64,000 nucleotides of DNA from UBA6985 sp946536225 (GCA_946536225.1 CAMNEE010000001.1:620001-684000); one strand, 5' to 3'. Positions 53,115 to 62,974 are shown, counted from the stretch's first letter. Notes: a model not told the origin generated them from the letters alone. Numbers and translations: made by a program.

Positions 53115-53924
53115 ATGTTAAAGTTAAAAAGAAAAGTAAGAATAATATTATTGGTTATATCTTTAGTAGTATTTATATATTCCTCATATCAAATAGTTAT
53201 GTGGGTAATAGATAATAAGAATATCAGTGAACAAACTGATAATATAGATAGCATTACAGAGATTAAAGAAGTTGAAGATAATGAAAATACTACTATTATT
53301 GAACAAGGAGAAATAGATAAAGCTAATCCGTATTGGGATTATATCAAAATGAACTTAATAGAAGTTGATTTTGATGAATTAAAGAAAATAAATAACCATA
53401 CAAAAGCATGGTTACAAGTAAATGGTACTAATATCAATTATCCTGTTGTACAAGCATATAATAATGATTATTATTTACAACATGCTTTTGATAAAAGTAA
53501 AAATAATGGTGGTTGGGTATTTATAGATTATAGAAATAGGCTTGAATACAATGAAAAAAATACCATCATATATGCTCATAGTAGAGTTGATAAAAGTATG
53601 TTTGGATCCCTTAAAAACATACTTACATCAAGTTGGATAAAGAATACTGATAACTATGTTGTTAAGTTATCAACTGAGTATGAGAATACATTATGGCAAG
53701 TATTTAGTGTATATAGAATACCTACTACAAGTGATTATTTAAAAATAAGTTTTAGTAGTGATGATGAATATTCTAATTTCATTAATTTAATAAAAAATAG
53801 AAGTCAACATGACTTTAATACTAATGTGGAAGTAAGTGATAGGATACTTACTCTATCAACATGTTACAACAATGATGATAAGGTAGTATTACATGCTAAG
53901 TTAATAAAAAGAGAACCTCGTTAA
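53115..53924 (+). CDS. srtB: Class B sortase
   Basis: A 269-residue membrane-anchored transpeptidase. One N-terminal signal anchor (RIILLVISLVVFIYSSY) is followed by the sortase barrel with WLQVNGTNINYPVVQ, YYLQHAFDKSKNNGGWVFID, the catalytic His in IIYAHSRVDKSMFG (near 154), and Cys in ILTLSTC (near 245). In class B sortases an Arg follows the Cys after about ten residues (GRMVI in S. aureus); here the matching residue is Lys (DKVVLHAKL). No substrate with a clear NPQTN-like sorting signal is encoded in the window. TATAAT at 53090-53095 and AGGAG precede the start. Confidence 0.92.
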   Translation: MLKLKRKVRIILLVISLVVFIYSSYQIVMWVIDNKNISEQTDNIDSITEIKEVEDNENTTIIEQGEIDKANPYWDYIKMNLIEVDFDELKKINNHTKAWLQVNGTNINYPVVQAYNNDYYLQHAFDKSKNNGGWVFIDYRNRLEYNEKNTIIYAHSRVDKSMFGSLKNILTSSWIKNTDNYVVKLSTEYENTLWQVFSVYRIPTTSDYLKISFSSDDEYSNFINLIKNRSQHDFNTNVEVSDRILTLSTCYNNDDKVVLHAKLIKREPR

Positions 53925-53940
53925 GGTTCTCTTCTATTTT
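53905..53940. terminator. Bidirectional terminator
   Basis: Nine-base-pair stem AAGAGAACC / GGTTCTCTT (53909-53917 and 53925-53933) between convergent srtB and the L,D-transpeptidase gene, with A-rich left and T-rich right flanks. Confidence 0.8.
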
Positions 53941-55130
53941 TTAACTAATACTTTAGTTCCTACATCAACATAATCAGTACTTGCTTTAATAGCATCATTA
54001 TGACGCATATTAACACATCCGTGTGATCCATTTGTAAAGTGGTAGTCTCCACCAAATTCATAGTATGCTTTCCAACCATGTTTCTTTCCATCTTCATCAG
54101 TATGGTATTCAGCATCATGAAGACCAATTCCTCCATCAAAAGACATCATTACATTAACGTAACTACGCCAAGTTGGTCCAACTAAATCTCTATTAAAAGT
54201 TTCTTTCGCTACTTCAAATAAACCATTATTAGTTGGAGTAGATGGTTTACCAGTTACAACTGGTACATTCATTACTATAACATTGTCTTTATAAATCTTT
54301 AAGTTTTGATCACTTTGATCTACTACTACAATAGTACCAGTTAATTCAAGTAAATTATCTTTAGTAATATAACCTACATAATCACTTGTTTTAACAAGAT
54401 ATGTATCTTCTCTATCATCTTCTATATATACTTCAAATAACTCCCCTTTAGGAATTACTACTTCAAGATCTGCATCAGTTTCTCTTAAGTATCCTGGGAT
54501 AGTAAGAGTCTTTTCTGCAGTTGAAGTGAATACCTTATTAATAGAAGTAGTAAAGTCATAAGTAACTATTTCTTTTACGTAGTCTCCACATACATATGCT
54601 TCTTCACCATAGTAGTTGATTTTATACCAACCATTATCAAGAAGTTCTAACATTTCAAAGTGTTGACCTACTCCTATTTGACCTATTTTTTCTCCTTCTG
54701 TACTTGCATCTTTTCTTACCATGACAGCAGTAGTAGCTTCTACTTCGGGAATAAGTCTCATACCTCTTTTTTCATATTGATGTGAAAGAGGAGCTTGTTC
54801 TAAGTAAGCAATACCTTCTTCATCATACTTAACTACTACATCATCATAGATAATAATATTCTCTCCATCAACATGTACTAGTTTAGAACCATCTTCGTAT
54901 TCCTCTAGAATGGCATTAAACTTATACTTATCTTCAGGATTTTCTTTAACTTCTTCTTTAATCTCTTCTACTATTGGTTCTTCTTCAATACTTTCAAATA
55001 AATCTTCTGTTACATAAGAAACAATTGGTTCTTCTGTAGAACTAAAAGACTCTGTTTTACATGCTGATAAAGTGCTTGTTGCTATACCAGCTGCTAATAA
55101 TATTTGTGCTATTTTTTTGTTAATTTTCAT
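53934..55130 (-). CDS. Lipoprotein L,D-transpeptidase with SH3 domain
   Basis: A 398-residue lipoprotein (lipobox LSAC after MKINKKIAQILLAAGIATS). An acidic linker leads to an SH3-like cell-wall domain (about 130-185, VMVRKDASTEGEKIGQIGVGQHFEML) and a second SH3-like stretch, then a C-terminal YkuD domain with HDAEYHTD and SHGCVNMRHNDA near 370, whose Cys is the catalytic nucleophile. It would form 3-3 cross-links or attach proteins to peptidoglycan. ATG at 55130 has GAAGGG six bases upstream; the start at 55148 has none. Confidence 0.93.
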   Translation of the reverse strand: MKINKKIAQILLAAGIATSTLSACKTESFSSTEEPIVSYVTEDLFESIEEEPIVEEIKEEVKENPEDKYKFNAILEEYEDGSKLVHVDGENIIIYDDVVVKYDEEGIAYLEQAPLSHQYEKRGMRLIPEVEATTAVMVRKDASTEGEKIGQIGVGQHFEMLELLDNGWYKINYYGEEAYVCGDYVKEIVTYDFTTSINKVFTSTAEKTLTIPGYLRETDADLEVVIPKGELFEVYIEDDREDTYLVKTSDYVGYITKDNLLELTGTIVVVDQSDQNLKIYKDNVIVMNVPVVTGKPSTPTNNGLFEVAKETFNRDLVGPTWRSYVNVMMSFDGGIGLHDAEYHTDEDGKKHGWKAYYEFGGDYHFTNGSHGCVNMRHNDAIKASTDYVDVGTKVLVKK

Positions 55131-55189
55131 AAACATCCCTTCAAGCAAGAATTACTATAGCACTACTTTTATTATTATGCAAATTAAAT

Positions 55190-55214
55190 AAAAAAGTGGT
55201 CAAAGACCACTTAT
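55190..55214 (-). terminator. Terminator of the WG-repeat membrane protein gene
   Basis: Stem AAGTGGTC / GACCACTT with loop AAA and a minus-strand T run (55195-55190). Confidence 0.8.
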
Positions 55215-55217
55215 TTA

Positions 55218-56909
55218 CTATAATTCATAAAAACTATTTCTTGAGTAATATGAGAAGTACTCATCATTTGCAGAACGCTTATTAATAAAGTAATTATAAC
55301 GAGTTACTATATCTTCAGGATATGCTGAAGTTTTGAGTAACAACAAGTTTTTATCATAATCAATAACTGTTAATTTACCTTGTTTATAGCAGAATAGAAC
55401 AAATCCTCTTGAAGTATCTTCTATTATAATATCTGAGTAATACTCAAATCCTAAACTCTTCTTTTTACCATTAATTATTCTCTTACCTTCACTTGTTGTT
55501 ACTACATAGACGTCTTCTAAATCACTTGAGTAATTGACTGCATCTTTATAGTTGTCTGTTACTTTAGATCCTTTGTTATCAATTAAATAACAAGTACCTT
55601 CTTTTTCACATACCGGGGCATATTTATTATTCTTAAATATATCTGCTTTAGAAAAACCTTTATCTGTTACTCTTTTACCATCTAAGTTATAGTAGTCATA
55701 GTTATTACTCTTATCTACTACTAAGTAAAGACCAGACTTAGTTAAACCTTCTACTAAAGAAATACCTTCTACAGTAGATACTTCTTTACCATTTTTATAG
55801 AATACTGTTTTGAAGTTATTAGATAAAGCATATACATCTTTTGATTCATATTCAATACGAGTATCCTTACTACCTATATTTTCTCCCGATTCATTATAAA
55901 GGTATTCAACTCCATCAACTGGAGTACATCTATAGAAGTAGTCTTCTACTGTCATATTCTTACAAGTAGATGCAAGTTCTATAGAAGTATTATTACTAAT
56001 AATTCTATATTTATTAGAATTAGATAATAATAGTACATTATTATCTTTATCAAATGAAGATATATTATTAATAGTAGTACTATTTTCTTTATATAGTAAT
56101 TTAGAATCTAATACACTTATATAGTAGTTAATATTATTATAAAGAACTGATATATAGTTATCTGTATATTTAGATATTTTTAGTTCTTCACCATTTACTT
56201 TATCAATAGAATAAACAGTCTTTCCATTTCTATCTATGATATCTATTACTTTATCTTTAGTAATAGTAATAACATTATTAATGTTTTCATATGAATCTAC
56301 TTTATCATTAGTAATAATAGAACCATCTGGTTTTATTAGATGAAAATCATAATTTTCATCTCTTACTATAAATAAACTTCCAAATTGACGGAAACTAATA
56401 TATTCTTTACTATTAAATGTTTCTAATCCATCTAAATCTATTATGGATGTAGATCCATCTTCTTTTTTAGCATAAGCAAATCCATAAGAAAATGGATTTA
56501 CATCTTTATATACAAACTTTGTTAATTGTTTACCTTTTCTATCAAATACAGCGTACATTCCAGTTTTATCTTCCACAAAAAAACTAGTATCTCCAATTCC
56601 TTTAAAGTCTAATTTATAATCCATATATATTCTTGATATAAAGTATCCAATTATACCAAGAATAAAGAACACAAATAAAACTTTAAAGAACTTTCTTTTA
56701 TTATTCTTTTTAGCCATACTTCTTGTAATAGTATTTATAGGGTTTTCTATAGGGGCAGTTATATCTTGAGTAACAACTGCAGCAAAAGGAGTGGCTTGAG
56801 CACCTGGATTAATGTTTTTTTGTACTTGTACTGTATCAAGTACAGCACCACATCCAAGACATAGTAGATTACCATTTGGGTTTTCTGTTCCACATTTTGG
56901 ACAAATCAT
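55218..56909 (-). CDS. Zinc-ribbon membrane protein with WG-type repeats
   Basis: A 563-residue protein. An N-terminal zinc ribbon (CPKCG and CLGCG, residues 3-20), a short linker, one membrane helix (about 72-92, VLFVFFILGIIGYFIS), then an extracellular beta-propeller-like region of repeats such as FAYAKKEDGSTSIIDLDG and YYNLDGKRVTDKGFSKADIF that resemble WG (KWG) repeats. Function unknown; this architecture is common in gut Firmicutes and may sense or scaffold at the envelope. ATG at 56909 is preceded by AGGGAAGG. Confidence 0.78.
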   Translation of the reverse strand: MICPKCGTENPNGNLLCLGCGAVLDTVQVQKNINPGAQATPFAAVVTQDITAPIENPINTITRSMAKKNNKRKFFKVLFVFFILGIIGYFISRIYMDYKLDFKGIGDTSFFVEDKTGMYAVFDRKGKQLTKFVYKDVNPFSYGFAYAKKEDGSTSIIDLDGLETFNSKEYISFRQFGSLFIVRDENYDFHLIKPDGSIITNDKVDSYENINNVITITKDKVIDIIDRNGKTVYSIDKVNGEELKISKYTDNYISVLYNNINYYISVLDSKLLYKENSTTINNISSFDKDNNVLLLSNSNKYRIISNNTSIELASTCKNMTVEDYFYRCTPVDGVEYLYNESGENIGSKDTRIEYESKDVYALSNNFKTVFYKNGKEVSTVEGISLVEGLTKSGLYLVVDKSNNYDYYNLDGKRVTDKGFSKADIFKNNKYAPVCEKEGTCYLIDNKGSKVTDNYKDAVNYSSDLEDVYVVTTSEGKRIINGKKKSLGFEYYSDIIIEDTSRGFVLFCYKQGKLTVIDYDKNLLLLKTSAYPEDIVTRYNYFINKRSANDEYFSYYSRNSFYEL

Positions 56910-56992
56910 TTAATCACATCCTTCCCTATATTATTCTATTAATAGTATAACATAGTAATTAAATAAATAATATTTAGTAAAGTAAAAAATTA

Positions 56993-57024
56993 TTAAAAAA
57001 AGAAAACTATTTTTCAAGTTTTCT
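56993..57024 (-). terminator. Terminator of the HD-domain gene
   Basis: Stem AAGAAAACT / AGTTTTCTT with a minus-strand T run, overlapping the stop at 57007. Confidence 0.7.
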
Positions 57025-58149
57025 TTTCTTTATTTCTTCTTTATATAAACTATGTTCTATATTATTAATATCAATAAAATTAATTATATTTAATATTTCA
57101 GAGAACTCTGGGAAATCAGTATCTCCTTCATATATAGATTTATCCCATAGATACCAAATATCAAAAGGAGTCTTAGCACCATTTTCTATCATATCTTGTA
57201 CTTTTTTACTCTTCATTACTACATTTTCATTTTGATCACTTAAATCATTTTGTAGTCCTTTATCTTGATATCTTTTAGAAGTAAGATCTGCTTCTATTTT
57301 ATCTATGAAGTGAGCATACTTCATTTTCTTTTTCTTTTGTTTATCAAACTCAAATAATAAACGTAAGTAATAATCTTTTAAGAATAAATCTCCAATGGAG
57401 TCTTCCATGGCTTTATGTTCTAGTTTTTCCTTTTCTTCAGGAGTTATTCCATCAAATGGAGTAATATCTCCTATTAAAGACTCTCCTACTTCATGAAGAG
57501 CAAGCACTTGATAAACATTATCAATATTAAAGTTATAATCAAAGTCAGATGATAAAGCAGTATGTAAAAGAAGTGTTCCTACTATATGCTCTGATACTGT
57601 CTCTCTTCTTCCTTTTATATTCCAGTGGTTAGAATCCCAACCTGATCTTGTTTTATCTTTAAGTTTAGCGTTTGTTTTATAGAATGCCCAGATTCTCTTT
57701 AAAGACTCTTCATCTTGATCTTGATAACGTTTCATTGTTGCTATAGCTACTTGGTCTAAGCTACTTTGTGACAACCCCCATGTTCTATAGTCTACAATTA
57801 AATTTTGTAATTCTTTATCTAGTTTTAAATATTTAAATATAAGTTTAAAGTATGGTGAAGAGTTTTTCATTGATTCAGACATTTCTTCTTCATATAGCTT
57901 GCCTTTTTTTAAACCTTTAAAGTCATAATCAGGATTAATCATTTTGAAATAATGTAGAACCATTAATCTTATCATTTTACCTATATTAGGTACTTCTCTA
58001 AATTCAGAAGAGTAACCTGTTGCAAGAATACTTCCTCCAAATATATTATCTGCATAAGAATAATCATTTTCTTCATCATATAAAACATCTTTTAAATTTG
58101 CACCTTTAAAATAAAATTTTAAAGCTTCTTCTAAGTTATTATTTTCCAT
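57007..58149 (-). CDS. HD-domain hydrolase (YfbR-like, HE variant)
   Basis: A 380-residue soluble protein. A helical N-terminal part of about 160 residues precedes an HD_3-type domain: RRETVSEHIVGTLLLHTAL (metal His near 186), LALHEVGESLIGDITPFDGI (near 216) and AHFIDKIEADLTSKRY (last Asp). The family acts on 5'-deoxynucleotides. The defining His-Asp pair is His-Glu here (HEVGE for HDxxE). Whether metal is still bound is unclear. GGGAG precedes ATG 58149. Confidence 0.8.
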   Translation of the reverse strand: MENNNLEEALKFYFKGANLKDVLYDEENDYSYADNIFGGSILATGYSSEFREVPNIGKMIRLMVLHYFKMINPDYDFKGLKKGKLYEEEMSESMKNSSPYFKLIFKYLKLDKELQNLIVDYRTWGLSQSSLDQVAIATMKRYQDQDEESLKRIWAFYKTNAKLKDKTRSGWDSNHWNIKGRRETVSEHIVGTLLLHTALSSDFDYNFNIDNVYQVLALHEVGESLIGDITPFDGITPEEKEKLEHKAMEDSIGDLFLKDYYLRLLFEFDKQKKKKMKYAHFIDKIEADLTSKRYQDKGLQNDLSDQNENVVMKSKKVQDMIENGAKTPFDIWYLWDKSIYEGDTDFPEFSEILNIINFIDINNIEHSLYKEEIKKRKLEK

Positions 58150-58239
58150 TTCTTCATACTCCCTGTTTAATTATTATAGCATACCTTTTTATTGTTTTAT
58201 CAAGTTTATTTTTATATAATTTTACTAGAGATGGGTATT

Positions 58240-59265
58240 ATGAAGAAAAGAATATATTATTTTGATTTACTAAAAGTATTAGGTGCCTTAGCGGTAGTAC
58301 TTATACATGTTATAAGTGAAGTTTATTACACGACAGATATAACCAGTACTAATTTTAAAATTATGGTTATATTAGAGTCCCTTATAAGATATGCTATACC
58401 AATTTACTATATGATAAGTGGTGCAATATTCTTAAATGAAGATTTTGTTATAGACAATAAAAAGTTATATAAAAAATATATATTAAACTTATTTTTAATA
58501 TATTTATTTTGGAATACTTCTTATACATTCTTAAATGAATTAATTAATAATAATATACCTTTTAGTATTAACTTAATACTTACAAGTATTAAGTCTACTA
58601 TACTAGGACATGCCGTATTCCAGTTTGACTTTTTACTTACAATACTAGCTTTTTATGTATCTTTACCAATACTAAGACTTATTACTAAGAAAAAGAATAA
58701 AAAAGAAATAGAATACTTATTACTTATTCTATTTATATTTAATAGTCTAATACCTCTTATAAATGTTTATTTAGGTATTGTTATTAAATACTTCATATTC
58801 TTTACAAGTGTCGTAATATTCTTTATATTAGGATACTATTTAAATACCTTTGAAATAAATAAAAGAATAACTAAGTATATTTATATAGCAAGTATTATAA
58901 GTGTTATACTAACTATAATATTAACTATTAAAGATACAATTAAAATAGGATATCCTAGTGAATTATTCTTCTATTACTATTCTTGGAATATACTTATACC
59001 AAGTATTGGTATATTCTTATATTTTAAGAATAAATTTAAGAATACTAAAAAGAAAGTAAAAAAATTACTTACTTCTACTTACTTTGGTATTTACTTAATA
59101 CATGGTTTTTCATTAGGTGTTGCTAAAGTAATTGGTATGTATAACATAAATATACCATTTATATTAAAGATACTATTAATTACTATATTTACTTACTTTT
59201 TAAGCTTTATAGCATCATTTATAATAAGTAAAATACCTTATGTAAAGAAGTTAATAAGAGGATAG
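58240..59265 (+). CDS. Acyltransferase family 3 membrane protein
   Basis: A 341-residue integral membrane protein with about ten helices. RIYYFDLLKVLGALAVVLIHV is the family's N-terminal helix with the catalytic-type His, and YYMISGAIFLNED the second block. The YGIYLIHG segment near the end is typical. It may acetylate a wall or lipid glycan. ATG at 58240 is preferred over 58231 because GATGGG is seven bases upstream. Monocistronic, with its own terminator. Confidence 0.88.
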   Translation: MKKRIYYFDLLKVLGALAVVLIHVISEVYYTTDITSTNFKIMVILESLIRYAIPIYYMISGAIFLNEDFVIDNKKLYKKYILNLFLIYLFWNTSYTFLNELINNNIPFSINLILTSIKSTILGHAVFQFDFLLTILAFYVSLPILRLITKKKNKKEIEYLLLILFIFNSLIPLINVYLGIVIKYFIFFTSVVIFFILGYYLNTFEINKRITKYIYIASIISVILTIILTIKDTIKIGYPSELFFYYYSWNILIPSIGIFLYFKNKFKNTKKKVKKLLTSTYFGIYLIHGFSLGVAKVIGMYNINIPFILKILLITIFTYFLSFIASFIISKIPYVKKLIRG

Positions 59266-59294
59266 AAAAAACAAGTAGAAATACTTGTTTTTTT
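59266..59294 (+). terminator. Acyltransferase gene terminator
   Basis: Stem ACAAGTA / TACTTGT with loop GAAA and T run, 6 bp after the stop. Confidence 0.85.
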
Positions 59295-59339
59295 ATATAA
59301 CATGATATAATCAAATTATGATGATAGGAGAATCAACTT

Positions 59340-60035
59340 ATGAAATTTGAAAACAACGAAAATACTTTTGAAGATAAGAATGAAGTAAAAGAAGAAATTG
59401 AATGCCGTAACTGTGGAGGTATTATACCTAAAGAAAATATGGACTTTAACAGTGATGTAGCAACGTGTCCTTTCTGTGGTACTACATGCAGGATACATGA
59501 TTCAATAACTAAGCATTATACTAATACTTATATTAATATTAATCGTGGGGATGCTGGTAATTCAAATGAGTTAAGTAAAAAAGTATATATTAATGGTCAA
59601 GAAGCAATTGTACCTACAAAAAGAGGATATATATTTGCAATAATATTTATTGTTATTGTATGTGGAACTATAGTTTTTAGTTTTCTATCAGTTAATAAAA
59701 TATTTGATCAAGTAATGGATGAATATGAAGAATCAAAATTAACATCTACTACTACAACAGTTCCTATTAAAGTAACTGATGTAAATCCTTTTGATCCAGA
59801 TGCAGAAGAACATATAACTGTAGACTTCTATGGTTTAGATGGACAAGGTTATTTAACTATTAATATGCCTTCTAAATATAATAAATTAACTTATACACTT
59901 GATAAATCAGATAACTTAAGTAATGGAGATACAGTTACTATTACTTTAACTAATACAGAAGCATATCCTGAATATAACTTTACTAAAATAACAGGTACTG
60001 CTACAGTAAATGGATTAGGAAGTGTTATGCAATAA
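59340..60035 (+). CDS. Zinc-ribbon membrane protein, unknown function
   Basis: A 231-residue protein. A zinc-binding N-terminal segment (CRNCGG and CPFCGTTC) is followed by an internal linker, one membrane helix (about 100-120, GYIFAIIFIVIVCGTIVFSF) and an external domain of about 90 residues with a Thr-rich start (STTTTVP) and beta strands. It shares the zinc ribbon plus anchor plus ectodomain plan with the 563-residue protein at 55-57 kb. GGAG lies before ATG 59340 and TATAAT about 30 bases upstream. Confidence 0.75.
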   Translation: MKFENNENTFEDKNEVKEEIECRNCGGIIPKENMDFNSDVATCPFCGTTCRIHDSITKHYTNTYININRGDAGNSNELSKKVYINGQEAIVPTKRGYIFAIIFIVIVCGTIVFSFLSVNKIFDQVMDEYEESKLTSTTTTVPIKVTDVNPFDPDAEEHITVDFYGLDGQGYLTINMPSKYNKLTYTLDKSDNLSNGDTVTITLTNTEAYPEYNFTKITGTATVNGLGSVMQ

Positions 60036-60066
60036 AAAAAGCAAGTATTTCTACTTGTTTTTTTAT
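60036..60066 (+). terminator. Zinc-ribbon gene terminator
   Basis: Stem CAAGTA / TACTTG with loop TTTC and an eight-base T run, just after the stop. The stem is the same as that of the terminator at 59266-59294, with the loop reversed. Confidence 0.85.
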
Positions 60067-60143
60067 TGTCCTGAGAAATATTAGCGTTTTGTTTTGTGTT
60101 AGATAACTCAAAAAGGGTTTTTTCTCAAGACGTGCTTTGTATA

Positions 60144-60917
60144 CTAACATTCTTTTACGTTATTGTCAAATTTTTGAAATAATCTCTTTATACCAATCGG
60201 AAGCATTGATCCAATTGAAAATATTATATAATAACTAATTATGAACACTATATAAGGGCTATTCTCATCAATAATACTAAATACTGGTAAGGTTGAATTA
60301 TGAAATGGAGATATATAGAATAGTTCTAATCCATTATCAATATTTACATAATAAGTAATTATATTAGATATAATAGCAATAGATGATAATATAAAGAAAA
60401 CTACAAATGCTTTATTATAAATATGAGTAATATTTTTTTCTTTAGATAGTAAATAGATACCCATTGCTACCATGAATCCATGATGAACCATGGTTTGAAT
60501 ATTTATAAGTGTCTCACTTATAAAAACTGTACTTGGATATAACATTACACATACTCCTGCAGAAAGACTATAAGTCATTAAGAAGCATTCTAAGTATTCT
60601 GATACTTTCTTATTCTTAATAAGAGAATAAAGTAAACCTACATACATAGGAGTTGAACAAAATTGATATGGAAAAGCATACCAAGAATAACTCCAAGAAA
60701 AATCATTATAACTAAATGATAGTTGTTTATATACTTCAAACATAAGCATAATAGAAGACATGATAAATATTGTCTTCTTTTTATTCTTAGCATATTTAAT
60801 TAAGATAATACTTAATAATATTACACTTATTAAAGACATTATATGAAATACGCCATACATATAAGGTCTTTCCATAGTAAATTGTAATATTCTTATGTTG
60901 TTTTCTAATGTTCTCAC
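60144..60917 (-). CDS. YwaF-like integral membrane protein
   Basis: A 257-residue protein with about seven membrane helices and little soluble sequence. FPYQFCSTPMYVGLLYSL and MVHHGFMVAMGIYLL match the pattern of the YwaF/TIGR02206 family, whose function is unknown. GTG at 60917 is used, with GGTGA upstream. It may be a small-molecule transporter or chaperone; nothing in the context decides. Confidence 0.65.
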   Translation of the reverse strand: MRTLENNIRILQFTMERPYMYGVFHIMSLISVILLSIILIKYAKNKKKTIFIMSSIMLMFEVYKQLSFSYNDFSWSYSWYAFPYQFCSTPMYVGLLYSLIKNKKVSEYLECFLMTYSLSAGVCVMLYPSTVFISETLINIQTMVHHGFMVAMGIYLLSKEKNITHIYNKAFVVFFILSSIAIISNIITYYVNIDNGLELFYISPFHNSTLPVFSIIDENSPYIVFIISYYIIFSIGSMLPIGIKRLFQKFDNNVKEC

Positions 60918-60965
60918 TTAATATCACCATTTCTTTATATTACATATAAATTATAACATACATGA

Positions 60966-60994
60966 AAAGAACTAAGACTAATTCTTAGTTCCTT
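60966..60994 (-). terminator. XRE-regulator gene terminator
   Basis: Nine-base-pair stem GAACTAAGA / TCTTAGTTC with a five-base loop and a short minus-strand T tail. Confidence 0.7.
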
Positions 60995-62358
60995 TATTTA
61001 TCACTTTCAACTTTTTTATAATAACTTATTGTATTCTTTTTTAACTTTTCTATATTCTTCTTAGATGCAAATATTTTGTATTCATTGTAATAACCTGGTT
61101 TATCAATATAGAATCTCTTATTATTAACTTCTTTGATAATAAATTTAATTTTATTAATAAAACTACAATATTGATTCAAATCTATTCTTCCATCACTTCG
61201 AATAGTATACTCTACTTCACAAGTACCATCTACAGGAGTGATTTTAATATCACTTCTATCCTCTTCAATATAATCAATAGAATACTCATTAGATATATAT
61301 GCCTTATCATTCATAGTGATAACAATACCATCATTTGGAATTTCTGCACTTCTAATATCATATGTATTAAAACTTGTTAGAGAGGCAGTAGTAATACCTA
61401 TTCCAATACCAAAGAAAATAATACTTATTACAAATAATAATCCCAATACTTTTTTATTACTTATTCTATTAAAGATAAAATTAATTAAAACTAATAATAT
61501 AACAGATAAAGAAATAATAGAACTTACTATTGTAATAATAACTCCTACATAGAATGATCCTGAGTTAATAATTAATACTGATAGACCAAATGCAAAAGCA
61601 AGTCCTATAAGTGCAAAGCATACACCTATCATTATGTAAAAAGATATTGCTTTAAGAAATAAAATAAATAGATCTGAAATAGCTTTAAAGAAGCTATATT
61701 CACTTGTTTTAGGGTCTCTTATAACAATTCTATCTTCTACTTGATTAACTGTTATTTTTTCTTCTTTTTCGTTTACTTCTGTAGTTTTTTCTTCTCTTTT
61801 ACCATTTATAATACTTCTATAATAATTTAAGTATCTTACTTTATATATATGAATAACTAATAATACACTTACAACAAAGGCAAATACTTCATATAAAGTT
61901 TCTAATATAAGATATAGATATTTATAACCTGGTATAACATAAAGATTACTTACTACAGCTGCACATATCTCCCCGACAACAGAGAAAGTAAAACCTAATA
62001 AAAAGATTATTATAAGTTCTTCCATAATAAACTTTAATTTACTCTTAAGATTCATCCTTGCAAATAAATTAATAGTATCAGTAATAAAAGAAGTTGCTTC
62101 ATTTACCCATTTCCCAATTATTTTATTACTATTCTCTTCTGCTTTAACCTCACTTACATCACTATGTACTAAGTTATCTAAACTTACATTAAAGAGTTCT
62201 GCCATTTGCATTAATTTATCCATTTCTGGATAAGCATCTCCTTGTTCCCATTTAGATATTGATTGTCTTGAAACACTTAGTTTATCAGCTAAGTCTTCTT
62301 GTGATAGATTATTATCTTTTCTTAACTTTTTAATGTTATCAGATAAATTATTTTTCAT
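60994..62358 (-). CDS. XRE-family regulator with membrane domain
   Basis: A 454-residue protein. N-terminal helix-turn-helix (NIKKLRKDNNLSQEDLADKLSVSRQSISKWEQGDAYPEMDKLMQMAELF), a short linker, then two groups of membrane helices (about 110-180 and 240-330) separated by a charged loop, and a C-terminal extracytoplasmic domain of about 120 residues. It could be a membrane-tethered transcription factor that senses the envelope. ATG at 62358 follows AGGAGAA; the upstream start at 62418 is less likely. Confidence 0.85.
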   Translation of the reverse strand: MKNNLSDNIKKLRKDNNLSQEDLADKLSVSRQSISKWEQGDAYPEMDKLMQMAELFNVSLDNLVHSDVSEVKAEENSNKIIGKWVNEATSFITDTINLFARMNLKSKLKFIMEELIIIFLLGFTFSVVGEICAAVVSNLYVIPGYKYLYLILETLYEVFAFVVSVLLVIHIYKVRYLNYYRSIINGKREEKTTEVNEKEEKITVNQVEDRIVIRDPKTSEYSFFKAISDLFILFLKAISFYIMIGVCFALIGLAFAFGLSVLIINSGSFYVGVIITIVSSIISLSVILLVLINFIFNRISNKKVLGLLFVISIIFFGIGIGITTASLTSFNTYDIRSAEIPNDGIVITMNDKAYISNEYSIDYIEEDRSDIKITPVDGTCEVEYTIRSDGRIDLNQYCSFINKIKFIIKEVNNKRFYIDKPGYYNEYKIFASKKNIEKLKKNTISYYKKVESDK

Positions 62359-62460
62359 ATACACATTTCTCCTTTCATGGTTTAATTTTATAATTATCAA
62401 CTGGTTGCGTTCTACCAATTTTAGGTTGTTTTATGTATATTTTTGGTTGCATTTTTAAAA

Positions 62461-62964
62461 TTATCTATATTCTACTAATTCAGTTATATCTTTTCTTGTA
62501 TTATGAAGTGGACTTTCAGGACAATCATCACTTCTATATCCAATTGGAAGTAGACATACAGGAACTAGTGAAGAAGAAAGATTAAATTTACTACTTATTA
62601 TAGCACCATCAAACATTTCTATCCAAATACTATCTACACCAAGATTTGCTGCTTCAAGCATCATATGTGTTGCTACAATAGATGCATCCATGACATAAAT
62701 AGGCATATCATTTTTTTGATAAGAGTTATCCTTATCTCCACATACAACTAATACAGTCTTAGCATTATATCTACATGGAGATGCCTCATCAATAAAAGAT
62801 AGGCCTTCTGGGGATTCCACAACTAAAACCTTAAATGGTTGTTTGTTTTTAGCAGTTGGAGCAAGACGTCCTGCCTCAAGTATTTTATCTAGCTTATCTT
62901 TTTCTACTTTTTTATCAAACTTTCTAGTTGCACATCTTGTTCTAATTACATTTTCAAATTCCAT
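62461..62964 (-). CDS. Nitroreductase-family FMN protein
   Basis: A 167-residue flavoprotein. FENVIRTRCATRKFDKKVEKDKLDKILEAGRLAPTAKNKQPFKVLVV carries the family's R-S-x-R and P-(S/T)-x-x-N-x-Q-P type FMN-binding blocks (here TRCATRKF and APTAKNKQPF), and DSIWIEMFDG and PIGYRSDDCPESPLHNTR the later part. It is short, typical of the small nitroreductases of anaerobes. Substrate unknown. AGGAG before ATG 62964. Confidence 0.9.
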   Translation of the reverse strand: MEFENVIRTRCATRKFDKKVEKDKLDKILEAGRLAPTAKNKQPFKVLVVESPEGLSFIDEASPCRYNAKTVLVVCGDKDNSYQKNDMPIYVMDASIVATHMMLEAANLGVDSIWIEMFDGAIISSKFNLSSSLVPVCLLPIGYRSDDCPESPLHNTRKDITELVEYR

Positions 62965-62974
62965 ATTTTCTCCT

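Noticed and set aside
60067..60143. Conserved RNA or riboswitch before the YwaF-like gene's 3' end
   Set aside because: It lies between convergent 3' ends and shows no strong structure.
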